Assembly: GCF_003987645.1 (NCBI RefSeq)
Contig: NZ_NGKA01000003.1
Span: 123,490 to 187,489, forward strand
Direction: 5' to 3'
DNA length: 64,000 bases
Origin: Vagococcus elongatus
GTDB taxonomy: Bacteria; Bacillota; Bacilli; Lactobacillales; Vagococcaceae
Under the pieces are notes generated by a model. That model was not told the DNA's origin. It ran no database searches and was given only the letters and a program-made list of their open reading frames with translations. A program made the position numbers and the translations under genes. Of this stretch, positions 18,961-29,140 are shown one piece after another (within the stretch, counting starts at the first letter, position 1; every line of letters begins with the position of its first letter).

Positions 18961-21087
18961 ATGAGCTTTAAACAATTGATTTTCAAAAATATTACGAAAA
19001 ACGGCAGAGCCTATCGTTCCTACTTTTTTAGCAGTACGTTTTCGGTGACTCTTTTTTTTATTTTTTCCATGATTGCTCATCATCCTGCATTAAAAGATGG
19101 ATTCAAAGGAACTTATACGAATATCTCTAGTCTGTCTACGATTGGTTTCGATATTTCTCAAGCAATGGTCGTCTTGATGTCTTCGATATTTCTGTTGTAC
19201 AGCTTTAGTGTTTTTTTAAAAGGACGGAAAAAGGAGCTGTCGATTTTTTTGTCTTTAGGAATGTCTGGGAGACAAGTTCGATTAATGGTTTTTTTTGAAA
19301 ATATGCTTCTTGGCTTATCATCGATTGTGACAGGTTCTCTCCTGGGCTTATTATTTTCCAAATTTTGCCTATTGATTGCCCAAAATCTATTTATGATTGA
19401 AAAAGGTTTGCCTTTTTATTTTCCCAAAGAAGCACTTCTTTTGACGTTTGCTTCTTATGGTATGATTTTTCTACTTATTTCTTTGTTTACTGTTTTTTCT
19501 TTACGGATCCGAATCATCACGGAGTTGTTAAGAGAAGGAATCAAGGGGGATGACACTCCTAGGGTGAAGTGGTGGTTGTCTGCTTTAGGTGTTTTAAGTT
19601 TGCTGGCAGCTTATTTTTTAATCTGGAGTTTTGTCAAAGATTTCAGGTGGGACTGGGAAGCCAACAATTACTTGCTATACGCTGGGGTCGTATGTTGTTT
19701 TTGGGGGACGTTTTTGTTTTTCACGCAATCTGCTCCTCAGGTGATTTTGCGATTAAAACGAAGTAAGATTTTCCTGAGAGGGCCTCGCATGCTGCTGCTC
19801 AGTAATTTGACTTATCGGATGAAAAAAAACTCAGTCATGTTTTTTATTATCGCAATCGTTGCTTCAGCGGCATTTATCGGCATGGGTTATACCATGTCAA
19901 TCGGCGGCTCAAACTATGTTGCCAGTCAAGACAGTTCTTTTGCCTATTCTTACAACTCCATTGCGTATGATGATTTAGACAAGATGGAAAAAGAAGACAG
20001 AAAAAACATCCAATTTATTACCACATCTATTGAAGCATTTGGTTATGATTATTTGGTACAAGATTTATCAAATCCTGTGTTTGCTATCATCATCCAAAAA
20101 AAGTCTATGTCCAAATGGGCGGACAACTACTTGGTCTTTCCGTTATCAAAATACAATGAAATGGCTGAGTTTAAAGGAGAGCGAAAACTTAAACTCAAGA
20201 ATGACCAACAAGCACTGTACGTGTCTAACACTAATTCTCAAAAACAAGTGGTCAGCGGACGAGATAAAAAGAAAAATATCCATTATCAGGAATTGGAGTT
20301 TTTCGGTCATGGGGGAGACAGTTTCAAGAGAAAAATGGAAGTTGTTTCTGTTCCTCAAGGGTATAATATTCGATTTTACGTCAATCCATTACTGCTGGTC
20401 AGTGATGAGTTATATAACCAACTCACGACAAAAGAACCAGAAGACGCAGACTATCGCGAGCATAGTGTAGTCATTCATTTCAATGAATGGAACAAAGATA
20501 AAAAATTAAACCATAAAATCTCCCAGTATTTTAACCGCATAGACAAAGAGCAGTTCAGTGAGTATGAAAAAAAGCTGGAGGAACTGGGAGGAGATTATGA
20601 CGGGTTAAGCGAGGAAGAAAAGGCAACAGTGGACTTATTATATCCAGAAGACTTCATCTTCTTTTACTCCTTGTTTGACAGTTGGGTGGAGAATAATCAG
20701 TCCAACGGTTTGATAATTTTGGTGAGCTTCCTGTTGGGTTCAGTGTTTTTCTCATTTGCTTCATGTATTGTTTATTTCAGACTCTTTGGAGAATTGGACA
20801 GAGACGGGGAGTTGCATAGGGCGCTGCATATTTCAGGCACTACCCTCAAAGAGCGTCATAGAATTGTGACGGAAGAAATGCTAATCATGTTTTTTTTGCC
20901 GTTGCTGATAGCTTTATTAAATTTTTGGGTGGCAATGTACTGTTTGAGCATTTATCTAGATACGTCTACGATGGTGTATTTCTTTAGAATTGCAAAAATA
21001 TATCTTGTTTTCCAATCGGTTTTCTTCATCATTCTCCGCGGAAATTACTTGAAGCATTTAGATCACTATGCAGAATATATAAGCTGA
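18961..21087 (+). CDS. Bce-type ABC transporter permease
   Basis: 708 residues with the FtsX-like domain arrangement of BceB: one N-terminal helix, three central helices, two pairs in the middle, a large outside domain of about 200 residues (roughly residues 325-560, rich in charged residues and Tyr), then three C-terminal helices. Of three consecutive ATG codons, the one at 18961 is best spaced (7 bases) from GAGGAGGG. Predicted to free wall-precursor targets from peptides such as bacitracin-like molecules and to signal to the kinase. Actual specificity is unknown. Confidence 0.93.
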   Translation: MSFKQLIFKNITKNGRAYRSYFFSSTFSVTLFFIFSMIAHHPALKDGFKGTYTNISSLSTIGFDISQAMVVLMSSIFLLYSFSVFLKGRKKELSIFLSLGMSGRQVRLMVFFENMLLGLSSIVTGSLLGLLFSKFCLLIAQNLFMIEKGLPFYFPKEALLLTFASYGMIFLLISLFTVFSLRIRIITELLREGIKGDDTPRVKWWLSALGVLSLLAAYFLIWSFVKDFRWDWEANNYLLYAGVVCCFWGTFLFFTQSAPQVILRLKRSKIFLRGPRMLLLSNLTYRMKKNSVMFFIIAIVASAAFIGMGYTMSIGGSNYVASQDSSFAYSYNSIAYDDLDKMEKEDRKNIQFITTSIEAFGYDYLVQDLSNPVFAIIIQKKSMSKWADNYLVFPLSKYNEMAEFKGERKLKLKNDQQALYVSNTNSQKQVVSGRDKKKNIHYQELEFFGHGGDSFKRKMEVVSVPQGYNIRFYVNPLLLVSDELYNQLTTKEPEDADYREHSVVIHFNEWNKDKKLNHKISQYFNRIDKEQFSEYEKKLEELGGDYDGLSEEEKATVDLLYPEDFIFFYSLFDSWVENNQSNGLIILVSFLLGSVFFSFASCIVYFRLFGELDRDGELHRALHISGTTLKERHRIVTEEMLIMFFLPLLIALLNFWVAMYCLSIYLDTSTMVYFFRIAKIYLVFQSVFFIILRGNYLKHLDHYAEYIS

Positions 21088-21108
21088 CCTTTCATTTTCA
21101 ACTTTGAT

Positions 21109-21151
21109 AAAAACAGGAACCGGAGTAAATTACCCCGATTCCTGTTTTTTT
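21109..21151. terminator. Bidirectional terminator
   Basis: AAAACAGGAACCGGAGTAA pairs with TTACCCCGATTCCTGTTTT with two mismatches, flanked by T and A runs; it serves the converging permease and membrane-protein genes. Confidence 0.88.
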
Positions 21152-22559
21152 ACGGCTGGAAGTTTTCTTGAATTTGTCGATATGTTTCTGTAGTTTCTGC
21201 TGCCGTTTTATTGGAAGCAAAATACAAACCCTCTGCGGTTTTTATCCGCACAGATTTATCAGATGACAAGAACAGATAGAAATTAGCATCTTCTCCTGTG
21301 TCGGTAAGTCTGAAAACCCCCGTAGCATAGTTGGCAGTCCCCGCACCTTTGATTCTCATTGCTCTAGGCGTTTCTTCAAGTAAGGTAACTTCTTCAACAT
21401 CTGAAAAAGGAATGTTCTTATCTTTTGCAAAAGGAGCACGTAAAACAATGTGGTCCTTGCTGACTTGAAATTCAAAAGCATTATTGGAAAAATCTGCCTT
21501 GAAAAGAGGGATGGTCACACCAATCAACAGTGCAAAGACGGCTATACCGGTGATTATACCAATAAGTTTTGTACTGCGATGACCTAAATTCATGTCAATG
21601 TTAGTTCCGATTCTATTAGGGACCCAAAATTTTGGATCATCTGGATTACAGTAAAATCCATACCGCCAATAATAATCTGCCCCATCATAGAGATATTTTT
21701 CTCCTTGATGGAGTGCCAGTTCCTCACGTTTATTAGAACGAAGCATAAGTATGATGACAGAAGCAGGAAAAGCAAACATCAATACTATCATTAGGATTAT
21801 GAATAATCCGCTAGAAAAGGCAAAGCTGCTGCCAAACCCCAACCCCATATAAATTCCGATAAATGCGATGGCAAGAATGGCGATAAACCACTGAATCAAA
21901 ATGATCAATAACGACCACGTTCTTTTTTTGTTTCGATTAATAAACTGATTGATTTTTTCTTCTTTGCTGTAAACGGTGACTGGCAGTTTATAAACTGTAA
22001 AATATAAAAAACTTGTCAGCACAGAAACGGCCAATAATAAAAAGTTGATGAAGACAAGACTTGACTCAGGATTTAAAAACAAAAGTCCCAAGGTGCCTCC
22101 CAGCTGCAATCCAAGGGGAAGAAGCAGCCAATAGAATGAAAGAATCCCTTTTTGTCGCTCAATAGAAAGTTTCGTGTCTACTCGCAGAATAGTGTCATTA
22201 TTTTCTTGTGTGTACCACTGATTTTTTTGCTTTAATTCCTGCATTTTTTTTATATGCAGAATAAGCGTACCGTGAATCAGAACAAACGCAAGCACCATCA
22301 GACTAAAGAAAATTATCAGCTGAATGGAGTCATAATCAGAAATAAGAATGGTCAGACCAAGCAGGGATAATATAATGATGCTGTACAAGAGATTTTTTCG
22401 ATAAGAATGTACGATGTTTTTAACGTTTTTGTTTTCAAGATATTCATCTTTTAAGGTAGTTTCAAGCAACACATTTTTTTTGGGTTTACTATACAACGTA
22501 TAGGAAAAACCGATGATAATCAGTACAGCGATTAAGATGAGATAAAATAGCCAGTTCAT
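21150..22559 (-). CDS. Multispanning membrane protein with DUF5808-like segment
   Basis: 469 residues. About eight membrane helices occur in pairs, followed by 'GFYCNPDDPKFWVPNRIGTN', a DUF5808-type motif, two more helices, and a C-terminal beta-rich cytoplasmic domain of about 110 residues resembling a bacterial PH domain. Its start codon overlaps the stop of the GntR gene by one base, so the two are translationally coupled. YtrA-type regulators usually control membrane or ABC proteins beside them and respond to wall-active antibiotics; the same is inferred here. Confidence 0.85.
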   Translation of the reverse strand: MNWLFYLILIAVLIIIGFSYTLYSKPKKNVLLETTLKDEYLENKNVKNIVHSYRKNLLYSIIILSLLGLTILISDYDSIQLIIFFSLMVLAFVLIHGTLILHIKKMQELKQKNQWYTQENNDTILRVDTKLSIERQKGILSFYWLLLPLGLQLGGTLGLLFLNPESSLVFINFLLLAVSVLTSFLYFTVYKLPVTVYSKEEKINQFINRNKKRTWSLLIILIQWFIAILAIAFIGIYMGLGFGSSFAFSSGLFIILMIVLMFAFPASVIILMLRSNKREELALHQGEKYLYDGADYYWRYGFYCNPDDPKFWVPNRIGTNIDMNLGHRSTKLIGIITGIAVFALLIGVTIPLFKADFSNNAFEFQVSKDHIVLRAPFAKDKNIPFSDVEEVTLLEETPRAMRIKGAGTANYATGVFRLTDTGEDANFYLFLSSDKSVRIKTAEGLYFASNKTAAETTETYRQIQENFQP

Positions 22560-22948
22560 TAGTTGTCTGCTCCTTGTTCTTTAAAATCAGCTATGATTTT
22601 TTGTGTCATCGCTGTAAATTGTTCTTTAGTTAACCCATTGACAACCCCGGTTGCCAGTAATAATTCTAATTCTTTTTGATATATTTCTTGAAAATTTGGT
22701 CTGCTGATAACTTTGTCAACCACACGAGAACCCAAACGCCGGTCCGTTTCGATATATCCGTCATTTTTTAAAAGATTGTAGGCTTTGGAAACGGTCATCA
22801 CATTGATGCCAATATCTTCTGCCAGTTGGCGGACTGTTGGCAGAGGTTCTCCCATTTGCAATTGCCCTTTAGCGATGCCAATGACAATCTGTTCGTAAAT
22901 TTGCTGGTAGATGGGGATGTCGCTAGTCATTTTCAGTTCTAATAGCAT
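22559..22948 (-). CDS. GntR-family regulator, YtrA type
   Basis: 129 residues: a winged helix ('QQIYEQIVIGIAKGQLQMG', 'LPTVRQLAEDIGINVMTVSKAY') followed by only about 50 residues, the short effector-free tail of the YtrA subfamily. AAGGAG site before the ATG. It probably represses its own two-gene unit from the inverted repeat just upstream. Confidence 0.93.
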   Translation of the reverse strand: MLLELKMTSDIPIYQQIYEQIVIGIAKGQLQMGEPLPTVRQLAEDIGINVMTVSKAYNLLKNDGYIETDRRLGSRVVDKVISRPNFQEIYQKELELLLATGVVNGLTKEQFTAMTQKIIADFKEQGADN

Positions 22949-22969
22949 GAGCTTCTCCTTAATGTATCG

Positions 22970-22994
22970 TTTGTATTAGTTAGTGTATTACAAA
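22970..22994 (-). promoter_or_regulatory. Candidate YtrA-type operator
   Basis: TTTGTA and TACAAA flank a 13-base spacer that itself contains TA/TA symmetry (GTATTAG...GTATTAC). It lies 22 bases upstream of the GntR start. The rest of 22995-23452 carries the promoters listed next and no gene. Confidence 0.5.
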
Positions 22995-23117
22995 GTGAGT
23001 GAAAAATCAATTGAAACGTTTAGAGATGATTTTTCCCAATGAAGTAATTTAGAAGCAGAGTTTTAAAATTTTCAAAGAGTTTGATTAAAAGAATGCTGTT
23101 ATAGCCTCAGATTGCCA

Positions 23118-23126
23118 TGCTATAAT
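23118..23126 (+). promoter_or_regulatory. Extended -10 promoter upstream of mltG
   Basis: TGCTATAAT, a full-match extended -10, 327 bases before mltG, giving a long leader. A second TATAAT at 23400-23405 lies 48 bases before the gene but has a poor -35. Which is used cannot be told. No structured leader was recognised. Confidence 0.45.
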
Positions 23127-23452
23127 ATGTTCCAATGATTTGAATTGGCAGTATTTTTTTTGACTAAATTAAGCCTTAGCATAAGCGTCGTTAACGTATC
23201 TTGAAACAGATTATCAAGGTCATTTGTTAAGAAATTTATAAAAAATATTTATCTGTTGATGCAGTTTTTTTGTATATGTTCAGCTGTCAAAAGAGAAAAC
23301 GTTACAACAAGGGCTGTAATAGGAGGACAGCAATTATTTTATTGTATTTAAAAACGATGAATTATTAATGAAATTATTTTCGTTTTTCTTGTTTTCGTGT
23401 ATAATGATGGGAGTTATTGAATTGTAAGGTTGTTGAATAAGGAGGTTGTGTT

Positions 23453-25060
23453 TTGTCTGATCTAGATAAATCATCTCGTGACCCGCAGAATCAAGAGGAA
23501 GTTCAAGCAAACAATCAACATTCGGAGACTAAGCCTGGCACAAGTTTACGTGAGAAGGTGTTTGCTTCTTTGAAGTATCAAGACCAGCCGGCTAGTTCTG
23601 CTGAAGCTGATAATACGAGCACGAATGGTCACTCTACCGAATCTTCTGAAGTTCAACAACGACGAATTTCGGAGCCAACACAGAAAAATGACTCAGCAGT
23701 CAAGTCCCATAAATCAGATAAAAGTCGCGTGACGAATTCTAGAGATGAAGAAAAATCTAATCAAGTTGCTCCTTCTTTAAAACCATCTCAAAAAACAGAC
23801 GGGGAAAAGCATGAGTCGAGCGACAACAGAGAAACGCGAGCGGCATTTGTTGGTGAGGAAGTAACTGAGAGCCGCATTAATCATCAGCATGAAGATAAAA
23901 ATTACTCAAAAATCAATGGAAAAGTTAGTGAGAAAGAGTTGGAAAAAATGAGACGACGCAGTGAGCGCAAAAAAGAAAATAAATTAGTAGGGAAAATAGT
24001 TTTAGCGGTTATCACCGCTTTAGTAGTGACTGTGGCGATAGTGGGCATATCATTTTATCGTTACTGGCAGGCGGGCTTAAAACCGCTGAATCCCAAAGAT
24101 GATCAACTAGTTCAGGTAAACATACCGATCGGTTCCAGTAATAAAAGTATCGGCAGTATTCTGGAAGAAGAAAAAGTCATCAAAAGCGGTATGGTATTTA
24201 CCTACTATATGAAAACAGAAAACATCACCGATTTTAAAGCAGGTTATTATCAAATGTCTCCTAATATGACGTTAGATGAGATAGCAGTGCTGCTGCAACA
24301 GGGAGGAACAAAGGAACCTGAGGCGTTAGCAGACGCACGAGTCAGTATCCCAGAAGGCTACAGTGCAGATCAGATTGCGGAGTTGTTCGCAGACAAGACA
24401 AAAATCAAGAAAGAAGAATTTTTGGATGTTCTGAAGGATGAATCATTTTTTGAAGAATTGTATCAAGACTACGGAAAATTATTAGAAAGTGCCAAGAAAG
24501 CACAAGATGTCCGCTATCGCTTGGAGGGATACCTATTTCCTGCGACTTATAATTATTATAAAGAAAAGTCTATCAAAGATATGATCAGAGAAATGGTGGA
24601 CAAAACTAATTCGGAGTTAGCAGCTCGTCAAGAATCCCTAGATCAGTCTGGAATGACTACACAGCAAGTATTGACATTGGCTTCATTAGTGGAAAAAGAA
24701 GGTGTGGAAAAAGAAGACCGGCGCAATATCGCTCAAGTCTTTTTAAATCGTATCAAAGCCGACATGCCTTTGCAGTCTGATATTTCAGTGTTATATGCGA
24801 TGGAAAAACATAAAGTTCACTTATCGAACAAGGATACAGAAATCGATTCCCCCTATAACTTGTATATCAACAAAGGGTTTGGTCCTGGACCGTTCAATAA
24901 TCCCGGAATCGAAGCGATAGACGCAGTGCTGAATCCGGAACCTAATACTTATTATTATTTCTTGGCAAACATCGAAACACATAAAGTTTATTTTGCAGAG
25001 ACATATGAGGAACACTTGATATTAAAAGAGGAACATATTGATAATCAAATAGAAGAATGA
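23453..25060 (+). CDS. mltG: Endolytic peptidoglycan transglycosylase MltG
   Basis: 535 residues. A long, charged, probably disordered cytoplasmic part (1-175, rich in Ser, Glu, Gln, Lys) leads to one membrane helix (about 180-203), then the outside YceG/MltG domain. The LysM-like subdomain includes 'IPEGYSADQIAELF', and the catalytic Glu is E414 in 'ASLVEKEGVEKEDRRNIAQV'. Such long cytoplasmic tails are known from streptococcal MltG, where the enzyme cuts nascent glycan strands near division sites. TTG start with AAGGAGG. It precedes greA, as in many Lactobacillales. Confidence 0.95.
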   Translation: MSDLDKSSRDPQNQEEVQANNQHSETKPGTSLREKVFASLKYQDQPASSAEADNTSTNGHSTESSEVQQRRISEPTQKNDSAVKSHKSDKSRVTNSRDEEKSNQVAPSLKPSQKTDGEKHESSDNRETRAAFVGEEVTESRINHQHEDKNYSKINGKVSEKELEKMRRRSERKKENKLVGKIVLAVITALVVTVAIVGISFYRYWQAGLKPLNPKDDQLVQVNIPIGSSNKSIGSILEEEKVIKSGMVFTYYMKTENITDFKAGYYQMSPNMTLDEIAVLLQQGGTKEPEALADARVSIPEGYSADQIAELFADKTKIKKEEFLDVLKDESFFEELYQDYGKLLESAKKAQDVRYRLEGYLFPATYNYYKEKSIKDMIREMVDKTNSELAARQESLDQSGMTTQQVLTLASLVEKEGVEKEDRRNIAQVFLNRIKADMPLQSDISVLYAMEKHKVHLSNKDTEIDSPYNLYINKGFGPGPFNNPGIEAIDAVLNPEPNTYYYFLANIETHKVYFAETYEEHLILKEEHIDNQIEE

Positions 25061-25129
25061 TGTGTTTAATGCAGTTTTCTATTTACAAATTGTTGAACAC
25101 GTGGTAATCTTTAGGGCGTAAATAGGAGT

Positions 25130-25165
25130 GCTTTTCTGATTTTAGTCGGGAAAGCCCTTCTTTTC
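25130..25165 (+). terminator. Weak hairpin between mltG and greA
   Basis: GCTTTTCTG pairs with CGGGAAAGC (two G-U pairs), followed by CCTTCTTTTC. Probably an inefficient terminator. Confidence 0.35.
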
Positions 25166-25201
25166 ATTTAATTAAAGTAAACTACTAAAGGAGCTTTATT
25201 C

Positions 25202-25678
25202 ATGGCAGAGAAAGTTTATCCAATGACTCTTGAAGGTAAAAAAAAGTTGGAATTAGAATTAGAAGAATTAAAAACGGTAAAGCGTAAAGAAATTGTTGAG
25301 CGTATCAAAATTGCTCGAAGTTTTGGTGATTTATCTGAAAACTCGGAGTACGAATCAGCAAAAGATGAACAAGCTTTTGTTGAGGGGCGTATCACGACTT
25401 TGGAAAATATGATTCGCTTTGCTCAAATCATCGACAATGACGGAAAAGCAGCTGACGAAGTATCTCTTGGGCGCACGGTGACTTTTATTGAATTGCCTGA
25501 TGGCGATGAAGAAGAGTATACGATTGTCGGCAGTGCAGAAGCAGACCCTCTGGCTGGTAAAATCTCTAACGATTCACCTATTGCCAAAGCGCTGATTGGC
25601 AGAAAAGTCAACGATGAGGTCAGTGTGGCAACACCTGGCGGCGATATGGCAGTGAGAATTATAGGAGTGTCACAATAA
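25202..25678 (+). CDS. greA: Transcription elongation factor GreA
   Basis: 158 residues, the standard length. The N-terminal coiled coil carries the acidic tip '[16 protein letters not shown]', with the residues that stimulate RNA cleavage in backtracked polymerase; the C-terminal FKBP-like domain contains '[16 protein letters not shown]'. AAAGGAG site. Ends directly in a strong terminator. Confidence 0.98.
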   Translation: MAEKVYPMTLEGKKKLELELEELKTVKRKEIVERIKIARSFGDLSENSEYESAKDEQAFVEGRITTLENMIRFAQIIDNDGKAADEVSLGRTVTFIELPDGDEEEYTIVGSAEADPLAGKISNDSPIAKALIGRKVNDEVSVATPGGDMAVRIIGVSQ

Positions 25679-25708
25679 GCTGTGCGAAATGACGCACAGC
25701 TTTTTTTC
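25678..25708 (+). terminator. Terminator of greA
   Basis: AGCTGTGCG and CGCACAGCT form a perfect stem with a short loop, followed by seven T. The stem begins in the stop codon. Confidence 0.93.
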
Positions 25709-25730
25709 AAATGTAGTTTTCTACGACTTT

Positions 25731-25789
25731 AGTCCTAGTAATATTTCATACTAAAAGGACTCCCCAAATTCAGGCGGTCTTAGTATAAT
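25731..25789 (+). promoter_or_regulatory. liaFSR promoter and candidate LiaR operator
   Basis: The inverted repeat AGTCCT (25731-25736) / AGGACT (25756-25761) ends where a -35 hexamer should be, and TATAAT sits at 25784-25789. The -35 position itself is poor, which fits activation by a bound regulator. Auto-regulation by LiaR is inferred from the known behaviour of LiaFSR systems. Confidence 0.5.
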
Positions 25790-25821
25790 GAATGAAGAAC
25801 AATGGAATAGGAGCGAGAAAG

Positions 25822-26565
25822 ATGAAAAGCTCATGGAGAATTTTTCTAACAATCGAGTGTTTATTGTTAGTTTTAGCTGTGTATCAAATCATTCATAATA
25901 CACCGGCGTTAATTTTTTTAATATTTGGCGGACTGAATTTAATTTATGCATTAAAAAAGAGTCCGAGAACTTCTTTTAACCAATTTCAATTGGTTTTAGG
26001 AATCGTCGTGGCGATTTTAAGTTTGCTGACGAGCGGTGCCACTGTTTGGATCATGGTGATCATCGGCGTGCTTTACTTCGGATTAAAAGGAGTTGAAGCA
26101 ACAGGCGTCAATATGATGGATCAATTTGAAAATGCCCCTTGGCGTAAAAAGCAAATGATGATGATTCAGACGACAGAAACGGAGTCTAAAAATGGTCGCC
26201 GTTTTAAACGTCCTTGGATCGGCAATCAGCGGATCGGAACCAATGTCTATGAGTGGGACGATATTAATTTTACGATTTTTTCCGGAGACACCATCATTGA
26301 TTTGGGAAATACATTGTTGCCTAAAGAAAACAATGTCATCATCATCCGTAAGGGATTCGGCAGGACTCGTATCTTAGTACCCTTAGGTGTTGGTTTGATG
26401 CTCGAACATTCGACCTTAAACGGGAACGTTATTTTTGAGGATGATTTTTTCAAATTGAAAAATGAATCTCTCAAAGTTTTTAGCGAAGATTATGACCACA
26501 ATGCAAGAAAATTAAAAATCGTGACGAACACACTTTTCGGTGACCTAGAGGTGATTCGTATATGA
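25822..26565 (+). CDS. liaF: LiaF, inhibitor of the Lia stress system
   Basis: 247 residues: four N-terminal membrane helices (to about residue 95) and a C-terminal cytoplasmic beta-rich domain (DUF2154 type, with 'GDTIIDLGNTLLP' and 'GFGRTRILVPLGVG'). The start at 25822 follows AGGAG by eight bases; the in-frame ATG at 25792 lies directly behind the -10 element and has no ribosome binding site. In Firmicutes LiaF keeps LiaS inactive until the membrane is stressed. First gene of liaF-liaS-liaR, overlapping liaS by 4 bases. Confidence 0.93.
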   Translation: MKSSWRIFLTIECLLLVLAVYQIIHNTPALIFLIFGGLNLIYALKKSPRTSFNQFQLVLGIVVAILSLLTSGATVWIMVIIGVLYFGLKGVEATGVNMMDQFENAPWRKKQMMMIQTTETESKNGRRFKRPWIGNQRIGTNVYEWDDINFTIFSGDTIIDLGNTLLPKENNVIIIRKGFGRTRILVPLGVGLMLEHSTLNGNVIFEDDFFKLKNESLKVFSEDYDHNARKLKIVTNTLFGDLEVIRI

Positions 26566-27638
26566 TGTCTAAGCAGAACAGACCTTTGATTTTTTTATAC
26601 ACGTTTATCTTTAGTTTTATTGTTTTAGTGTTAACATTGTATACTTATTTTTATTCTCAAGGGAAACGGGAATGGCTGAAAGAATTATTTCGCACAAAGA
26701 TTACTTACATCCCTTTGATTGTTTACCTTATTTTGATTGCGCTTGTAGTTAGTACTATGGTTTATATCGTCGTGTATTTTTTTCATCGTTCGCAATATGG
26801 ACGACTGGAAGAAAAAATCAGCTTGTTAGCCAGAAATCACTACGACAGTCCCCTATTCATGAAAACTGTTAGAAACGGCGAAGGGGATCCGTACGTAAGC
26901 AACATTGATGAAGGCATAGAAAAAATAAGAGAACAAATGCTGAGTATGTCTAAGGACTTGCAAGTTTTGTCCAGTCGGCCTCAAATGGTTGACGGGGAAT
27001 CAAAAGAGCAGATTTTGCAAGAAGAACGGCACCGATTAGCTAGAGAACTGCACGATTCAGTCAGTCAGCAACTCTTCGCTGCGTCCATGATGATGTCTGC
27101 ATTGATGGAAGACGCAAAGAAAAATGGACAGTCTGAAATTATTCAAAAACAGATGAATATGATAGGGGATATCATCAATGCCTCACAGTCAGAGATGCGA
27201 GCGTTGCTTCTGCATTTAAGACCAATCTCCTTAGAAGGAAAAAGTTTGAAAAAAGGCATCGAGCAGCTTTTGGTAGAGCTGCAGTCTAAAATTAAAATCG
27301 CATTGCACTGGGAAGTGGAAGACGTGTCTTTGCAAAGTGGGATGGAGGACCACTTGTTTCGTGTTGTCCAAGAGCTGCTTTCAAACACGTTACGCCATGC
27401 TAAAGCGAAATCTCTAGAAGTTTTTCTTAAAAAGACTGATAAAGTCGTTTTGCTGCGGATGATTGATGATGGGGTGGGATTTGACACTTCAAATAAAAAA
27501 GTCGGCAGTTACGGTTTGAACAATATTAATGAACGTATCACAGGCATGGGGGGAACATGTAAAATCATTAGTTTTGTAGGCAAAGGAACGAGTGTTGAAA
27601 TCCGGGTACCAGTGATTGAGGAGGATGAGGAAGAGTGA
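26562..27638 (+). CDS. liaS: LiaS sensor histidine kinase
   Basis: 358 residues. Two membrane helices (about 9-31 and 50-76) enclose a short outside loop, followed by a HAMP-like linker, the HisKA_3 dimerisation helix with H164 in '[11 protein letters not shown]', and an ATPase domain with 'NTLRHAKA' and 'DDGVGFD'. It overlaps both neighbours by four bases. It senses cell-envelope damage, including by daptomycin and bacitracin in enterococci; changes in this operon are a known route to daptomycin tolerance. Confidence 0.95.
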   Translation: MMSKQNRPLIFLYTFIFSFIVLVLTLYTYFYSQGKREWLKELFRTKITYIPLIVYLILIALVVSTMVYIVVYFFHRSQYGRLEEKISLLARNHYDSPLFMKTVRNGEGDPYVSNIDEGIEKIREQMLSMSKDLQVLSSRPQMVDGESKEQILQEERHRLARELHDSVSQQLFAASMMMSALMEDAKKNGQSEIIQKQMNMIGDIINASQSEMRALLLHLRPISLEGKSLKKGIEQLLVELQSKIKIALHWEVEDVSLQSGMEDHLFRVVQELLSNTLRHAKAKSLEVFLKKTDKVVLLRMIDDGVGFDTSNKKVGSYGLNNINERITGMGGTCKIISFVGKGTSVEIRVPVIEEDEEE

Positions 27639-28267
27639 TAAAAGTACTATTGGTAGATGACCATGAAATGGTGAGATTAGGGGTGTCTTCTTACTTATCG
27701 ATTCAAGAGGACATAGAGGTTATTGGAGAGGCCGAAAACGGAAAAATCGGTTATGAAAAAGCCTTGGAATTAAGACCGGATATTATTTTGATGGACTTGG
27801 TGATGGATGAGATGGATGGCATCGAATCAACCAAACTTATTTTAAAAGAATGGCCTGAAGCAAGAATTATTATTGTCACTAGTTTTATTGATGATGAAAA
27901 AGTTTATCCGGCAATCGAAGCTGGCGCTGCCGGTTATTTATTGAAAACCTCCACAGCAAGTGAGATTGCTAATGCGATTCGGGCGACTTTCCGGGGCGAA
28001 ACAGTTTTGGAGCCTGAAGTGACCGGAAAAATGATGGAACGATTGACTAGGAAGAATGAACCTGTGCTTCACGATGATTTAACCAATCGTGAGCTAGAGA
28101 TTTTGTTGCTTATTTCAGAAGGAAAAAGCAATCAGGAAATAGCAGATGAGTTGTTTATCACGTTAAAAACAGTTAAAACACACGTCTCTAATATTCTTTC
28201 TAAACTAGATGTAGAAGATCGAACTCAGGCAACGATTTATGCTTTTAAACATGGTATCGTAGATTAA
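27635..28267 (+). CDS. liaR: LiaR response regulator
   Basis: 210 residues. Receiver with phosphoacceptor D54 ([11 protein letters not shown]), then a LuxR/NarL helix-turn-helix ('[21 protein letters not shown]'). GTG start overlapping liaS. It probably activates liaFSR and distant envelope-defence genes. Confidence 0.95.
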   Translation: MIKVLLVDDHEMVRLGVSSYLSIQEDIEVIGEAENGKIGYEKALELRPDIILMDLVMDEMDGIESTKLILKEWPEARIIIVTSFIDDEKVYPAIEAGAAGYLLKTSTASEIANAIRATFRGETVLEPEVTGKMMERLTRKNEPVLHDDLTNRELEILLLISEGKSNQEIADELFITLKTVKTHVSNILSKLDVEDRTQATIYAFKHGIVD

Positions 28268-28315
28268 TCATAGTGTAGACTAAATGTTCAGATACTTTAA
28301 GGAGATAAACAAGAA

Positions 28316-28978
28316 ATGAAACAAAGTTTTGCAATCATTGGACTGGGACGTTTTGGTGCCAGTGTATGTACCGCATTGATTGAAGCGGGCCAAGAAGTTT
28401 TAGCGATCGATCGGGATGAAGATCGGGTGAATGAATATATGGATATCGCCACCCATGCTATTGTGGCAAATGCACAGGATGAGATGGCACTGCGCTCTCT
28501 TGGTTTAAGGAATTTTGATCATGTCATTATTGCTATTGGCGAAGATATTCAGGCAAGTATTTTGGTAACCTTAATGGCAAAAGAAATGGGTGTCACACGT
28601 ATCACTGCCAAAGCCCAAAATACTTATCATGCAAAAGTTTTGGAAAAAGTCGGTGCAGATCGGGTAGTTCATCCTGAGCGTGACATGGGGGAACGGGTAG
28701 CGCATCAGCTGATTTCAAAAAATATTTTAGATTATCTGGAGCTGTCGGATGAATATTCGATCGCTGAAATCCAAATCAGTAATGATAAGTTTGCTGATAA
28801 GAGTCTGCTGCAGTTGAATTTACGTCAGAAGTTTGGACTAAACGTGATCGCGATTAGAAGAAAAAATCAACGTTTGATTGTTTCACCACCCGCAGACGAA
28901 GTAGTACTTTTAAATGACGTGTTGTTCGTCATAGGGGAAACAAAAGATGTGGAGCATATGGATGATGTGATGAATTAA
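28316..28978 (+). CDS. Potassium uptake regulatory subunit, KtrA/TrkA type
   Basis: 220 residues: an N-terminal RCK domain with Rossmann motif 'IIGLGRFGASVCTALIEAG' and the acidic ligand-binding end of strand 2 ('LAIDRDEDRV'), then an RCK_C domain (about 135-218), which in Firmicutes binds c-di-AMP. It forms the cytoplasmic ring that gates a Ktr membrane channel; the channel gene is not here, which is common for ktrA- or ktrC-like genes. AAGGAG site; 49 bases after liaR, so it may be partly co-transcribed. Confidence 0.93.
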   Translation: MKQSFAIIGLGRFGASVCTALIEAGQEVLAIDRDEDRVNEYMDIATHAIVANAQDEMALRSLGLRNFDHVIIAIGEDIQASILVTLMAKEMGVTRITAKAQNTYHAKVLEKVGADRVVHPERDMGERVAHQLISKNILDYLELSDEYSIAEIQISNDKFADKSLLQLNLRQKFGLNVIAIRRKNQRLIVSPPADEVVLLNDVLFVIGETKDVEHMDDVMN

Positions 28979-28989
28979 TTTTTAGAAAT

Positions 28990-29031
28990 GGGCAGTGCAT
29001 CATTGTGATGTTCCTATCTTTTTTTATTTTA
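28990..29031 (+). terminator. Weak terminator after the ktrA-like gene
   Basis: GCATCATTGTGATG forms a short hairpin extended by GG/CC, followed by TCTTTTTTT. Confidence 0.4.
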
Positions 29032-29140
29032 AAGTTATTTGTACTAACCAAAGCCTAAGCATTGAAAGAAGAGATTTGGGCGTAATGTGCTATGATAAGT
29101 GAGATATAAGAGAACAACAAGAGAAAGTGTGGTTAAATAG

